64,000 nucleotides of DNA from Cupriavidus pinatubonensis (GCF_019602855.1 NZ_CP080766.1:62001-126000), one strand, 5' to 3'; shown: positions 18,142-27,409, numbered from the stretch's first letter. The notes: a model not told the origin generated them from the letters alone. Program-made: numbers and translations.

Positions 18142-18770
18142 AAACCACTGCGCAGACCGCACCGGCGCGCAGCGCGCTGCAGGATGCCAGCGATACCCAG
18201 CTTGCCATCGAACTGATCGGCCTCGGCGCGCGCCCGCAAGTCGTTGAGGCCGAGGTCACGCTGTCGCGCAGCCGCGTGTACCGGCTGTACCGCGAATTGA
18301 CGGGAGGCTCCCCGCCCAAGGGCATGCTGCCGTTCTCCGCCGACTGGTTCGTGACGTGGCGGCCCAATGCGCACGCGTCCTACCTGCTCAGCGTGCACGA
18401 GTACATGCAGCAGCGCGCGGGGTTGCCGGGCATTCGCGCCGTGCTGAACAGTTACCGCGTCTATGCCGAACACATGAAGGCCAACAACGAGGAATGCCTG
18501 ATCAGTTTCACTCGCTTCTGGACCCTGGTGCGGTTCTGTGAAGGCGGGTTGCTGCAGCTGTCAACGTGCCCCTGCTGTGGCGGAAGATTCGTGACGCATG
18601 CCCACGAGCCGCTGGCATCCTTCATTTGCACGTTGTGTCAGCCACCGTCGCGGGTGCGGCGCAGCGTGCGCCGCGAGACGCCGCATGCCACCGCCAACGC
18701 GCCTGCGGCCGTCCTCGGCAACCGGCCGCCAGTCGCCATGCCGGGGTTCGGGATGGTGCCTGCGCTATGA
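18138..18770 (+). CDS. flhC: Flagellar master regulator subunit FlhC
   Basis: A 210-residue zinc-binding partner of FlhD. The DNA-binding part has LIGLGARPQVVEAEVTLSRSRVYRLYREL. The four Zn cysteines are in CPCCGGRF and CTLC. It is coupled to flhD by a 4-bp overlap. The C-terminal ~30 residues after the zinc site are basic then Pro/Ala rich, slightly longer than the enterobacterial protein. Confidence 0.95.
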   Translation: MKTTAQTAPARSALQDASDTQLAIELIGLGARPQVVEAEVTLSRSRVYRLYRELTGGSPPKGMLPFSADWFVTWRPNAHASYLLSVHEYMQQRAGLPGIRAVLNSYRVYAEHMKANNEECLISFTRFWTLVRFCEGGLLQLSTCPCCGGRFVTHAHEPLASFICTLCQPPSRVRRSVRRETPHATANAPAAVLGNRPPVAMPGFGMVPAL

Positions 18771-18860
18771 GGGCCGTTGTGCCACCGCGATCCCGCGCGC
18801 CTGGCAGTCACTCGATACACGCCCGGCAGCCTATGCCGCACAACTGACACCGGAGGCTCT

Positions 18861-19730
18861 ATGTCAGGCAATGGAACCCCAATCCCGACCCCTTACGCCG
18901 ACGCGCTGCTATCGCCTGTGCGAGCCGGTGCATGGGACAGGCTAGGACCGATGATGCGGCCCCTGGCGCGCGCCGAGTTCACTGGCACCATGAAGCCGCG
19001 CGATATCATCAACGCGCTCGGCGGCGACGAAGAACGCGGGCGTTGCGTACGCGTCGGCCTGCAGGTGCTCGAAGAGGCAGTGCGGCCGCCCGCGCGCGCG
19101 GTGGTGACCATCGGACCGGGACGCTGGGCGAGCCTTGACTTCTACATCGATGCGGACTGCCGTACCTGCTGCGAGCTGGATGGCATCTTGCAGGATGGAC
19201 TGGCCGAGCGCATCACCAGCGTGTTGCCGCCAGGGCTGTCGCTGGGCATCCGCCCACTGGCCGAGTATGTGCAGGCGGCCACGCCAGAGGCTGATCCCGG
19301 CATCGCCGACCGCTTCCGCGCATGCGCGCGCGACATGCTGCACCGTGGCGGCGAGATGAACCAGCGCTTGTCGGCGGTCTGCGCTTACCTGTCCGCGATG
19401 TACGCAGCACGCGCGGCAGTCGGCCGTCTCGGCTATCTCGACCAGAGCCTGCTCGAAGACGGCCAGGAGGCGCTGAGCTGGCGGCTGCGGCGGCACCGCA
19501 GCGTGGAAGGGCGGGCGCTTGCGCAGCGGCTGGAGCGGCTGTCTCATGCGGCGGAGGGCGCGCTCTATGAGTTCAGTACCCATTTCAGCTTCGAGAATGC
19601 GAGCTACCAGTTCGAGCTGATGCGCCGCTTCCACGACCAGCTCGAACAATTCCGCAAGGCCTGCCGGACCGACGCCGACGGCTGGTCCGACCTCACCAGC
19701 CGCGCGGCCTACGCGAACGGCAAGCGCTGA
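18861..19730 (+). CDS. Hypothetical protein downstream of flhDC
   Basis: A 289-residue cytoplasmic protein with no recognised domain. GGAGG precedes the ATG, and it follows flhC by 90 bp. Features: a possible beta-rich N-terminal half (ARAVVTIGPGRWASLDFYIDADCRTCCELDGIL) and a helical C-terminal half with many Arg and Leu. No signal peptide or membrane segment. Its position suggests a flagellar or regulatory role, but that is not shown by sequence. Confidence 0.65.
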   Translation: MSGNGTPIPTPYADALLSPVRAGAWDRLGPMMRPLARAEFTGTMKPRDIINALGGDEERGRCVRVGLQVLEEAVRPPARAVVTIGPGRWASLDFYIDADCRTCCELDGILQDGLAERITSVLPPGLSLGIRPLAEYVQAATPEADPGIADRFRACARDMLHRGGEMNQRLSAVCAYLSAMYAARAAVGRLGYLDQSLLEDGQEALSWRLRRHRSVEGRALAQRLERLSHAAEGALYEFSTHFSFENASYQFELMRRFHDQLEQFRKACRTDADGWSDLTSRAAYANGKR

Positions 19731-19751
19731 ACACCGGCAGGCGGGCTCCGT

Positions 19752-21200
19752 TCAGATGCCTGCCATGCAGGTGTACTTGATCACCAGGTAGTCCTCGATG
19801 CCATAGTGCGAACCTTCGCGGCCGACGCCCGATTGCTTTACGCCGCCGAACGGCGCAACCTCGTTCGAGATCAGCCCGGTGTTCACGCCCACCATGCCGT
19901 ACTCGAGCCGTTCCGACACGCGCCAGACGCGGCCGAGATCGCGCGCATAGAAGTAGCTCGCCAGGCCGAATTCGGTGTCATTGGCCATGGCCACGACATC
20001 GTCCTCGGTCTTGAAACGGAACAGCGGCGCCAGGGGCCCGAAGGTCTCCTCGCGCGCCACCAGCATGTTCGGCGCGACATCGGCCAGCACGGTCGGCTGG
20101 AAGAAGGTGTGTCCAAGCCCATGCCGATGGCCGCCTTCGAGCACGCGCGCGCCCTTGCCCAGCGCATCGGCAATATGCTCTTCGACCTTGGCCACGGCCT
20201 TCTCGTCGATCAGCGGGCCGATGCGCACGCCGTCCTCCATGCCGTTGCCGACCTTCAGTTGAGCCACTGCCGCAACGAGCTTCTGCGCAAACGCGTCGTA
20301 GACCTTGTCCTGGACGTAGATCCGGTTCGCGCAGACACAGGTCTGGCCCGCGTTGCGGTACTTGGAGATGATTGCGCCTTCCACCGCGGCGTCGAGGTCG
20401 GCATCGTCGAACACGATGAACGGCGCATTGCCGCCAAGTTCCATCGATACCTTCTTGATCGTCGACGCGGTCTGGGCCATCAGCACGCGGCCGACTTCGG
20501 TGGAGCCCGTGAAGGTCAGCTTGCGCACCAGCGGGTTGCTGCTCAGTTCGCCGCCGATCGCCCCTGCCGAACCCGTCACCACCGACAACACGCCGGCGGG
20601 GATACCGGCGCGCTCCGCCAGAACCGCAAGTGCCAATGCCGTCAGCGGCGTCTGCGAAGCGGGCTTGACCACCATGGTGCATCCCGCCGCCAGCGCGGGG
20701 CCGGCCTTGCGGGTGATCATGGCCGCCGGGAAATTCCACGGCGTGATGGCCGCGCACACGCCTATCGGCTCCTTGGTTACGACGATGCGTTGGCTGCTGA
20801 CCGGTGCGGGGATGGTCTCGCCGTAGACACGCTTGCCCTCCTCGGCGAACCACTCGATGAACGATGCCGCGTAAGCAATCTCGCCCTTGGCCTCGGCAAA
20901 CGGCTTGCCTTGTTCGGCGGTCATGATGCGGGCGAGGTCGTCTTGGTTCGCCAGGATCAGCTCGAACCACTTGCGCAGCAGCGCGGAGCGCTCCTTGGCC
21001 AGCCGCGCGCGCCAGGCAGGCAGCGCGCGGTTGGCAGCCTCGATCGCGTGGCGGGTTTCTGCGACGCCGAACTGCGGCACCTGCGCCACAAGTTCACCCG
21101 TGGCCGGGTTGGTCACGTCGATGCGGCGTTCGCCGTCGGTCCAGCGGCCGTCGATATAGCACTGCTGGCGCAGCAGGGAGGGGTCTTGGAGCTTCAGCAT
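19752..21200 (-). CDS. gabD: NAD(P)-dependent succinate-semialdehyde dehydrogenase
   Basis: A 482-residue aldehyde dehydrogenase of the SSADH/GabD type. Catalytic Cys288 lies in GQTCVCANRIYVQ, and the general base Glu lies in VSMELGGNAPFIVFDDAD. Cofactor-site segments TPWNFPAAMITRKAGPALAAG and TGSTEVGR are present. The start at 21200 (MLKLQDPSLLRQQ) is where family members begin; the frame stays open further upstream without homology. Oxidises succinate semialdehyde to succinate, as in GABA or 4-hydroxybutyrate breakdown. No gabT is adjacent. Confidence 0.93.
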   Translation of the reverse strand: MLKLQDPSLLRQQCYIDGRWTDGERRIDVTNPATGELVAQVPQFGVAETRHAIEAANRALPAWRARLAKERSALLRKWFELILANQDDLARIMTAEQGKPFAEAKGEIAYAASFIEWFAEEGKRVYGETIPAPVSSQRIVVTKEPIGVCAAITPWNFPAAMITRKAGPALAAGCTMVVKPASQTPLTALALAVLAERAGIPAGVLSVVTGSAGAIGGELSSNPLVRKLTFTGSTEVGRVLMAQTASTIKKVSMELGGNAPFIVFDDADLDAAVEGAIISKYRNAGQTCVCANRIYVQDKVYDAFAQKLVAAVAQLKVGNGMEDGVRIGPLIDEKAVAKVEEHIADALGKGARVLEGGHRHGLGHTFFQPTVLADVAPNMLVAREETFGPLAPLFRFKTEDDVVAMANDTEFGLASYFYARDLGRVWRVSERLEYGMVGVNTGLISNEVAPFGGVKQSGVGREGSHYGIEDYLVIKYTCMAGI

Positions 21201-21498
21201 GGTCGTTCGTCCATTGAAAAAACTGCCGGAAAGGAGATGGCGCGATCGAAGCATTGTAATCGCCACTGAATATCCCGACGGGTGCCAGATGTGGCATGCC
21301 CTGCGCATGGATGGGCGATGCCGGGTTGGTTGCCGCAGGACGTTATCAATTCTGATGATGCGGCGAGCCGGCGCGGTCGCTAGAATCCCGCCGAAAAATA
21401 TTCCCGTGCAGGGTTCAAGCACGGAACACGCCAGCCTGGTGCGCTATTGCGCTAGTGCGGCGATATCAGACCACAACAAAAAACGGGTAGGGGGTTAC

Positions 21499-22290
21499 AT
21501 GATCCAACGCATGCTTCTGGCAACGCTCGTTGCCAGCACGCTCGCGGGCTGCGGCACGCCGATGGCGTTGCGCGAGACCCGCACCGGCGGCGACGCTTCG
21601 CCGGCCGTACGGACCGACATCACGGGCAAGCCGGACCTCAAGGCAGTCGGCTATGGCGACACGGTCGCAGTGTCACCGGGCAATATGAAGGCCGTGTTCG
21701 CATCGACACCGCTGACTTACACGCTGTTCGAAGACTCCTTCACCACCACGGCCGAACTGGAAAAGCGCGAGAAGACCTTGTCGGTCAATCGCAAGGACAT
21801 GCCCAACCTTGAACTGCTGAAAGCAGAGATGTCAAAGGGCATGATCCGTACGAACATCTACATCAGGCAGGACGACCCGGATCCGAACAAGTTCGACCGC
21901 ACCATCCGCATGATTGCCATCAATCGGGGCGAGAAGCCGTTCCGCGGCGACCTGACCATCTATGACCTGATGCCGCCCGAGCTGCAGTTCGTGTCCGCCA
22001 GCGACGCGACCAAACTGGTCAGCCAGCAGGGCGTGAAAGCCTTCCTGTCCGTGGTGCCCATCGTGCAGTACGTGACGTTCGCCATGGACGACTACGCCAA
22101 GTCGGACGAGAAGGTGCCGATGACCCACGCCATGCTCGACCAGTTGCACAAGTACACGATGCAGCGCCTGGTGCTGGATCCGGGCCAGGCCGTCGGGTTC
22201 GAGATGAAGGTCAGGTACATTCCGCCGACCGCCGAAGAACTGGCCGAGCTGCGCGAGACCGCCACGCCGCTGCAATACCGTCAGCGCTGA
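21499..22290 (+). CDS. Outer-membrane lipoprotein, first gene of the LpoB-like cluster
   Basis: A 263-residue lipoprotein with signal and lipobox LAGC (Cys18). The body is globular with a YIRQDDPDPNKFDRTIRMIAINRGEKP segment and VVPIVQYVTFAMDD. No recognised domain. Seven bases separate it from the next gene. Its position parallels YcfL-like lipoproteins that accompany LpoB homologues, but the similarity is positional. Confidence 0.75.
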   Translation: MIQRMLLATLVASTLAGCGTPMALRETRTGGDASPAVRTDITGKPDLKAVGYGDTVAVSPGNMKAVFASTPLTYTLFEDSFTTTAELEKREKTLSVNRKDMPNLELLKAEMSKGMIRTNIYIRQDDPDPNKFDRTIRMIAINRGEKPFRGDLTIYDLMPPELQFVSASDATKLVSQQGVKAFLSVVPIVQYVTFAMDDYAKSDEKVPMTHAMLDQLHKYTMQRLVLDPGQAVGFEMKVRYIPPTAEELAELRETATPLQYRQR

Positions 22291-22297
22291 GCCCGTC

Positions 22298-23677
22298 ATG
22301 CGTCCATGCAATCCTTCGCGCAAGGGCAGGCTGGCGCGCCTGCTGCCGCTGGTGGCGGGTGTAGCGCTGGCCTGGTCGACGAACGCGGGTTCGGCCTGGT
22401 TCGACACCGACGAAAAGCGGCTGGTGCCTGAAGCCGACAAGTTCGTACAGGACAAGCCCGAAGCGCTCCGGCGCTTTCTCCATACGCTGTACATGGAGGG
22501 CGAGTGGAATGCTGTGCTGAACCTCGACCTGCTGTCGCTGGCCGCCATCGAGGTGAAGCGCCATGACCTGGCCGAGCGCGCGCTGGACATGGCGAACGAA
22601 CGCATCCTGCGCATCTATGCCGATGATCCCAATGCGGAGAAGGCACGGTCGTTGTGGTCCTCCGAAAGTGTGAAGGACTGGAAGGGCGAGCCCTATGAAC
22701 GCGCGATGAGCTTCTACTACCGCGGGCTGCTATACCTGCGCGCGGGAGACTACCAGAACGCCCGAGCGGCCTTCCTGCAGGCAGATATCCAGAATGCCTT
22801 CGGGCAGTACGAGAAGTACGACGCCAACAGTTTTGCGCTGATGCGCTGGCTGGCGGCGTGGGCATCGCACTGCGACGGCGACAGCCGCATGGCCACGGAA
22901 CTGGCCGCAGGCGCCACGAAGGGTGCGCCGGATCCGTTCTTCCGCACCGTGGGCACGCAGTTCCCCGCGCACCTGACCATCTATGAGATCGGACTCGGGC
23001 CCGAAAAGGTCACGCTGGGCGAGACCAAGAGCGTGCTCGGCTTTCTGCCGGAACCCGATGTCAGCGGGCAGCCGCGCGTGAGCTATCAGGGCACCTCGCC
23101 GGCGCCCCTCGCCGCGGACGTGGCGGCCAACATCGACTGGGTGGCCATGACGCGCGGCGGCAGGCCCATCCAGGGCATTCTCGACGGCAAGGCGCTGTTC
23201 AAGCAGAACGCCGCTGCGGTGGCCGATGTGGCCGGCGCCCTGTCGCAGGGCGCGGTCTATGCCGCCTTGTCGAATGTGGGCAAGGACAACGCGTCGGTGG
23301 CACGCAGCCTCGGCTCGCTGGGTCTTGCCGGATCCATGGTCGGGCTGCTGGCAGATTCGCTGTCGCGTGCCACCAATGCCGAGGCCGACACGCGCTATTG
23401 GGCATCGCTGCCGAAGAAGATCTATGTACAGGGGCTTGCGCAGTCAGTGCCGGACGGCAATATCCGCTTTGCCACGGTGGGCAACGCCACTGCGCGGGCG
23501 CCAATGCTCAGCGGCAAGCAGGGCAAGTGCTCGTTTGCGTGGAGCCGCGAATTGTCGGCGCTGGCAGCCGAGGAGGGCGGCGTCGCCAATCCATCGCCCT
23601 GGCCTGCCGAACCGGTCGAATCTGGCCGGGCCCAGGCCAACACCGTGTTCCGCGAGCAGATTCGCTCGTCGTTCTGA
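22298..23677 (+). CDS. COG3014-like secreted TPR-type protein
   Basis: A 459-residue exported protein. An N-terminal signal (LLPLVAGVALAWSTNAGSA) is followed by helical repeats of TPR character (ERALDMANERILRIYADDPN, AMSFYYRGLLYLRAGDYQNARAAFLQAD). The C-terminal half contains a Gly/Ala-rich hydrophobic region near ARSLGSLGLAGSMVGLLAD. Proteins of this kind occur next to LpoB-like lipoproteins in many Gram-negatives. The likely location is periplasm or outer membrane; function unknown. Confidence 0.75.
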   Translation: MRPCNPSRKGRLARLLPLVAGVALAWSTNAGSAWFDTDEKRLVPEADKFVQDKPEALRRFLHTLYMEGEWNAVLNLDLLSLAAIEVKRHDLAERALDMANERILRIYADDPNAEKARSLWSSESVKDWKGEPYERAMSFYYRGLLYLRAGDYQNARAAFLQADIQNAFGQYEKYDANSFALMRWLAAWASHCDGDSRMATELAAGATKGAPDPFFRTVGTQFPAHLTIYEIGLGPEKVTLGETKSVLGFLPEPDVSGQPRVSYQGTSPAPLAADVAANIDWVAMTRGGRPIQGILDGKALFKQNAAAVADVAGALSQGAVYAALSNVGKDNASVARSLGSLGLAGSMVGLLADSLSRATNAEADTRYWASLPKKIYVQGLAQSVPDGNIRFATVGNATARAPMLSGKQGKCSFAWSRELSALAAEEGGVANPSPWPAEPVESGRAQANTVFREQIRSSF

Positions 23678-23698
23678 TATCAAGGCAAAAACAGACTC

Positions 23699-24325
23699 AT
23701 GAGCCTCAGCCTTCGCCATGCCCTCGCCGCCGCGGCGCTGCCCTTTCTCGTTACCGGATGTGCGATGCAAGGTGCCGGTGTACCGGCCATCGATGTGGAT
23801 CTCACGCGCAAGGGGCCGGTATCGGGTGTGGGCATCGAGGGCCAGGATATCGTGGCGGTAACTGACCAGATGATGCGCGATATTCTCGCCGATCCGGCGT
23901 TCGCCAATACCGCGAAACGTCCGCGCGTCATCATCGACAGCGCGTACTTCGTCAATGAGAGCTCGCAGCCCATCAACCGCAACCTGATCACGCAGCGGCT
24001 GCTGGTCAACCTGAATCGCGCTGCGCGCTCGCGCATGCAATTTGTCAATCGGGCGCAGAGCGCGATGGTGGAACAGGAGCGCGCGCTCAAGCGCGCCGGC
24101 GTCACGGATACCGGCACCACAGGCATGACCAAGGCCACCCTCGGGGCCGATTACCGGCTCTCGGGGCGCATCGGTTCCCTGGACAGCCGTAGCGCGCAAA
24201 CCGGCATGATCCAGCGCTACACGCAGATCGCTTTTGAACTCACGGACCTCGAATCTGGCGAGCTCATATGGAGCGGGTTGTACGAGTTCAGCCGCGCTGC
24301 GACCGACGACATCGTCTACCGGTAA
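23699..24325 (+). CDS. LpoB-like lipoprotein (PBP activator family)
   Basis: A 208-residue lipoprotein with lipobox VTGC (Cys21). The conserved core is typical of the LpoB family: DIVAVTDQMMRDILADPAF, RVIIDSAYFVNESSQPINRNLITQRLL, a GADYRLSGRIGSLDSR motif and FELTDLESGELIWSGLYEF. In enterobacteria LpoB activates the peptidoglycan synthase PBP1b. Whether this one does so is inferred. It is the third gene of four closely spaced genes. Confidence 0.8.
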   Translation: MSLSLRHALAAAALPFLVTGCAMQGAGVPAIDVDLTRKGPVSGVGIEGQDIVAVTDQMMRDILADPAFANTAKRPRVIIDSAYFVNESSQPINRNLITQRLLVNLNRAARSRMQFVNRAQSAMVEQERALKRAGVTDTGTTGMTKATLGADYRLSGRIGSLDSRSAQTGMIQRYTQIAFELTDLESGELIWSGLYEFSRAATDDIVYR

Positions 24326-24330
24326 GTTGC

Positions 24331-25143
24331 ATGCAAGGTGTCTTGTTCTACGTCCTGAATGCATGCCTGATCGCGAGCGCCGGTCCGCTGGTCGCGCAAA
24401 CGATCATTCCCGACAGCGCATTCCGCAATGACGGCACGACAGTGCTGCAGCCCGCGACGCCGTCCGGCGCACAACGCGATAGTGGCACGGCAGCATTCCG
24501 CAGTGCCTATGCGCGCGCCGGATCGCCCCGCTTTGTCGTCCTGTGGGACCAGGAGCTGGGCGACACACTGAGCGGCGGACGTGCGATGCGCACGACGATT
24601 GAAACTGCCGGCTCCATGCATCGCCAGCGCAGCGCTGGCGCGACACGTGTCACGACCGAAGCCCTGCAACCGCCGGCTTCGCGCGCCATGCCGACTGACC
24701 GCTCAGACGCATTGGTGCGCGGCGACTTCCTCAAGGCGCTCGCCGACGCGGGCATGCGGCTGGTCGACAGTGAAGTCGTTCTGCGCAATGTGGCGACACC
24801 ATCGATGCGCGATGTCGCGCAGGCTGGCGCGCTTACCACGCAGCAATTGGAAATGCAGGTACTGCGCGAGCACGCGCAGTACCTGCTCAAGGTGCACCGC
24901 ATTGGCAATACGCCGACGAGCGCAGATGCCGTGTTCCAGGTTTCCGCGCTGCGCCTGACCGATGGCGCATTCCTGTCGTCGCTGACCGTGGACATTGCCG
25001 CTGTGGCCCGCAGTGCCAGCACGCCTGTGCACTTTGTCGCCGACCCGCAGGGCGGCTATCGCGCCGTGCAGGCCGTGGCAGCGCCTGGCAGCGTATTGGC
25101 GGGGCAGATACTGGCGCGCCTCGCGGACGCGCTGGCACACTGA
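24331..25143 (+). CDS. Secreted protein of the LpoB-like cluster, hypothetical
   Basis: A 270-residue exported protein starting 5 bp after the LpoB-like gene. A signal-like N-terminus (FYVLNACLIASAGPLVAQ) precedes a globular part with FVVLWDQELGD, VRGDFLKALADAGMRLVDSEVVLRN and EHAQYLLKVHRIG. The last pattern is reminiscent of the ABC-binding fold of LpoB/CsgG-type proteins. I do not recognise the family. Operon position implies an envelope role. Confidence 0.65.
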   Translation: MQGVLFYVLNACLIASAGPLVAQTIIPDSAFRNDGTTVLQPATPSGAQRDSGTAAFRSAYARAGSPRFVVLWDQELGDTLSGGRAMRTTIETAGSMHRQRSAGATRVTTEALQPPASRAMPTDRSDALVRGDFLKALADAGMRLVDSEVVLRNVATPSMRDVAQAGALTTQQLEMQVLREHAQYLLKVHRIGNTPTSADAVFQVSALRLTDGAFLSSLTVDIAAVARSASTPVHFVADPQGGYRAVQAVAAPGSVLAGQILARLADALAH

Positions 25144-25164
25144 AGCGGCAGCGCCGTCGCGAGA

Positions 25165-25368
25165 TCAATGCGCTGATGCGTTCGTTTCGCGATCGGGTTC
25201 GAGGCCCCAGTCGCCGAACTCCATCCAGTCGTCGCCGAGCAGTTCGGCAGGATGTTGGGTGCGGCTGGAGCCATTGCCGCAGCCCATCGATTCCTTGGGG
25301 CAATACTTGTCGCAGCCCCAGCAGATGCGCTCGGGATGGCTGGGATGCAGTGGGAATTTCTTTGCCAT
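25165..25368 (-). CDS. DUF3079 family protein
   Basis: A 67-residue protein with the family signature MAKKFPLHPSHPERICWGCD followed by KYCPKESMGCGNGSSRTQHP. The clustered cysteines (CWGCDKYC) suggest metal binding. It is common and conserved in betaproteobacteria; function unknown. Confidence 0.88.
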   Translation of the reverse strand: MAKKFPLHPSHPERICWGCDKYCPKESMGCGNGSSRTQHPAELLGDDWMEFGDWGLEPDRETNASAH

Positions 25369-25496
25369 GGTGACGCGGGCGATACACTGCGCCCATGTAA
25401 CGAGAGTGCTGAGTGTTGACTCTTGTCAGTATGGAGCGATCGCGCGGTCCGTCATTTGCTGCAAATCAAATCGCACGGACTCGGCAGCCAGCCGGC

Positions 25497-25598
25497 TCAG
25501 CCCGAGAACGCCTGCGCCGCCAGCTTCATCAGCAGGCCACTGGCCAGGCAAAGTGTGACCCAGCCGGCCAGGATCAGGGCATTGTCACGAAGTGTCAT
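25497..25598 (-). CDS. Tiny single-helix membrane protein, 33 aa
   Basis: A 33-codon gene with GGAG 7-8 nt before the ATG. The peptide opens MTLRDNALILAGWVTLCLAS and ends LAAQAFSG, giving one hydrophobic helix with an N-terminal charged cap. It lies between two small genes on the same strand. The good Shine-Dalgarno site and helix support it; no family is recognised. Confidence 0.5.
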   Translation of the reverse strand: MTLRDNALILAGWVTLCLASGLLMKLAAQAFSG

Positions 25599-25637
25599 GG
25601 CGTGCTCCGGTGTTGCCTCGACTGACGCGACGCCGGC

Positions 25638-25889
25638 TCAGGCGCGCGCGCCATCGCTGTACGGGTCGAAGCTGCGGAACTGGTAACCATAGCGGTCGCC
25701 TGCGTGTGTGTCGGCCACGAAGCGGGCCCCGTCGCTGTACGGATCGGCATTGCGCACGCGGTATTCATAGCCATAGCGGTCCCCGGCGTGGGTGCTCACC
25801 GGCGTGGCGGCACGGGCGACACCGACAGCCGCTGCGAGCGACAGCAGCAGGACGGAAGCAACGATACGTACAGTAGTGGTGCGCGACAT
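25638..25889 (-). CDS. Small exported protein with HAGDRYGY...DPYSDGAR repeats
   Basis: An 83-residue protein starting MSRTTTVRIVASVLLLSLAA, with a cleavable signal ending near ARA. The mature ~55 residues are almost entirely two copies of a unit THAGDRYGYxxR...DPYSDGAR. GGAG precedes the ATG. Probably a small periplasmic protein; family unknown. Confidence 0.7.
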   Translation of the reverse strand: MSRTTTVRIVASVLLLSLAAAVGVARAATPVSTHAGDRYGYEYRVRNADPYSDGARFVADTHAGDRYGYQFRSFDPYSDGARA

Positions 25890-26068
25890 GGTGATCTCCA
25901 GTATGGTTGAATTTTTCAGAACGCTTGCCGCATCAGGCGTGTCGTTCATGTCAGCAACTATAGAGCCGAGATCGAGGTCATTCTGGACGGCGCTTAGGAC
26001 GAGTTATTCAATTAATTTGAATTTATGGCGGCTGGCTGAATATCAGCGAACGAGCAGGGTGCCAACCA

Positions 26069-26076
26069 ATAAAAAA
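26069..26076. repeat. Left 8-bp target site duplication (ATAAAAAA)
   Basis: ATAAAAAA immediately left of the insertion sequence, identical to 27410-27417. An 8-bp duplication is the hallmark of ISL3-family transposition. Confidence 0.9.
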
Positions 26077-27409
26077 GGTTCTTCACCGATTTCCGGGGAA
26101 GGCCGCCCGGATCTTCAGGAAGAAGTAATGGTCATCACGGAAGCCATAGGCCATCCGTTTGATGACCTTGATCCGGTTATTAATGCCCTCTACCAGATTG
26201 GTTCCCAACGGCCAGCGGCTATGAGCCAGGATGCCTGGCAGGTATGGCTTGAGGCGTTTGGCGAACAGGCACAGAGGTACGATGCCGCTGGCCATTGCGC
26301 GCTCGTACCACCCTTGCCAGAAGCGCCGGGCGTAGCCGGGATGCCGGTATGTCCAAAGCGTCTTGAGATCGTCCTTGAGCACGTAGACGGTCATCAGCGC
26401 CTGGTTGGCAGCCAGTATTTCATCAAGCCGGATCTGATCGGCCTCACGGGTGACGTTCTCCCGATTGCGCAGCAGTAACCAGCGAGAAGACTTCACCACC
26501 TTACGGGCGGCCTTGTCGCCGCGCAGCCGATTAGCCTCGTCCACCCTAACCCGGTCGATGACTTCACGGCCGTACTTGGCCACCACATGGAAGAGGTCAT
26601 AGACGACCTGTGCTTGTGGGCAATGCATCTGCACTTCAAGGTCGTAAGCGGTATTCATGTCCATCACCGCGGCGCGAAGCTGGGCGCAGCCTTCGGGACC
26701 AAGCAGCTTGAAGAAGGGTCGGATTTCCTCTCGCGAACGTCCGCGCCCAACCCAGAGTACCCGCTTGCTCGACGGCTCGACGATGACCGTGGCATAGCGA
26801 TGGCCCTTCTGGATAGCAAACTCGTCCATCGCGATCACGGTGACGCCTTTCAGGTCGACCGGCCCCAGTTCCCGCTCCAGATAGCGCAGGTCGATGCGCT
26901 TGACGGTAGTCCAGGCCAATTGGTAGAAGCGCGCGACATGGCGCAACGACATGACTTTGCACAGTCGCGCTACGCTGGCGGCTAGCCGCGTTGTCACCCG
27001 CGCATAGGGTGCGAGCCAGTCCAGGCGCTCCAGCTTCGGGCCACATCGCCGGCAAGCCAGACGAAGTCGCGGCACGACCAACTCCACCGGAATCTCGAAC
27101 ATTGGCAGATCCCGCACGCGCCGCTCTACCCGATCGTGGATGCTGCTAACGCCCCGACCACAGCCATCGCAGCACCGTCTCCGGCGCCCCTTAGGTTCCA
27201 GCCGGACGATGCAAATGCGCTGCCCATTACGGGTCTCCTCCCAACTATCGCGCAGGCGATAGCCTTCCCAGCAGCCGAGCTGGGCCATACAATCGCGCAG
27301 GGCCAACCTCCACCTTCCTGATTCTTGTTGTGTCGCAACTCCAAGATAACAGTGGTGGGCGTGTTGGCCCTTTTTGTTTCTAAACGGTCACGCAGATCGG
27401 CGAAGAACC
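26077..27409 (-). mobile_element. Intact ISL3-family insertion sequence, 1333 bp
   Basis: Bounded by inverted ends GGTTCTTCACCGAT (left, from 26077) and GGTTCTTCGCCGAT (right, read inward from 27409), with weaker similarity continuing inward. It is flanked by the identical 8-bp repeats ATAAAAAA. One full-length transposase gene fills it. The duplicated target is the A/T tract of the icd terminator. Intact ends and a perfect duplication suggest recent insertion. Confidence 0.93.
26083..27306 (-). CDS. ISL3-family transposase
   Basis: A 407-residue DDE transposase. The N-terminal zinc-ribbon has two Cys pairs (CCDGCGRG and CRRCGPK). The catalytic core has the first Asp in IAMDEFAIQKGHRYATVIV, the second region at VVYDLFHVVAKYG and the Glu in LVEGINNRIKVIKRMAYGF. 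A TTG start at 27306 is preceded by AGGAAGG; the first ATG is at 27288. The frame is intact with no internal stop. Confidence 0.93.
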   Translation of the reverse strand: MALRDCMAQLGCWEGYRLRDSWEETRNGQRICIVRLEPKGRRRRCCDGCGRGVSSIHDRVERRVRDLPMFEIPVELVVPRLRLACRRCGPKLERLDWLAPYARVTTRLAASVARLCKVMSLRHVARFYQLAWTTVKRIDLRYLERELGPVDLKGVTVIAMDEFAIQKGHRYATVIVEPSSKRVLWVGRGRSREEIRPFFKLLGPEGCAQLRAAVMDMNTAYDLEVQMHCPQAQVVYDLFHVVAKYGREVIDRVRVDEANRLRGDKAARKVVKSSRWLLLRNRENVTREADQIRLDEILAANQALMTVYVLKDDLKTLWTYRHPGYARRFWQGWYERAMASGIVPLCLFAKRLKPYLPGILAHSRWPLGTNLVEGINNRIKVIKRMAYGFRDDHYFFLKIRAAFPGNR

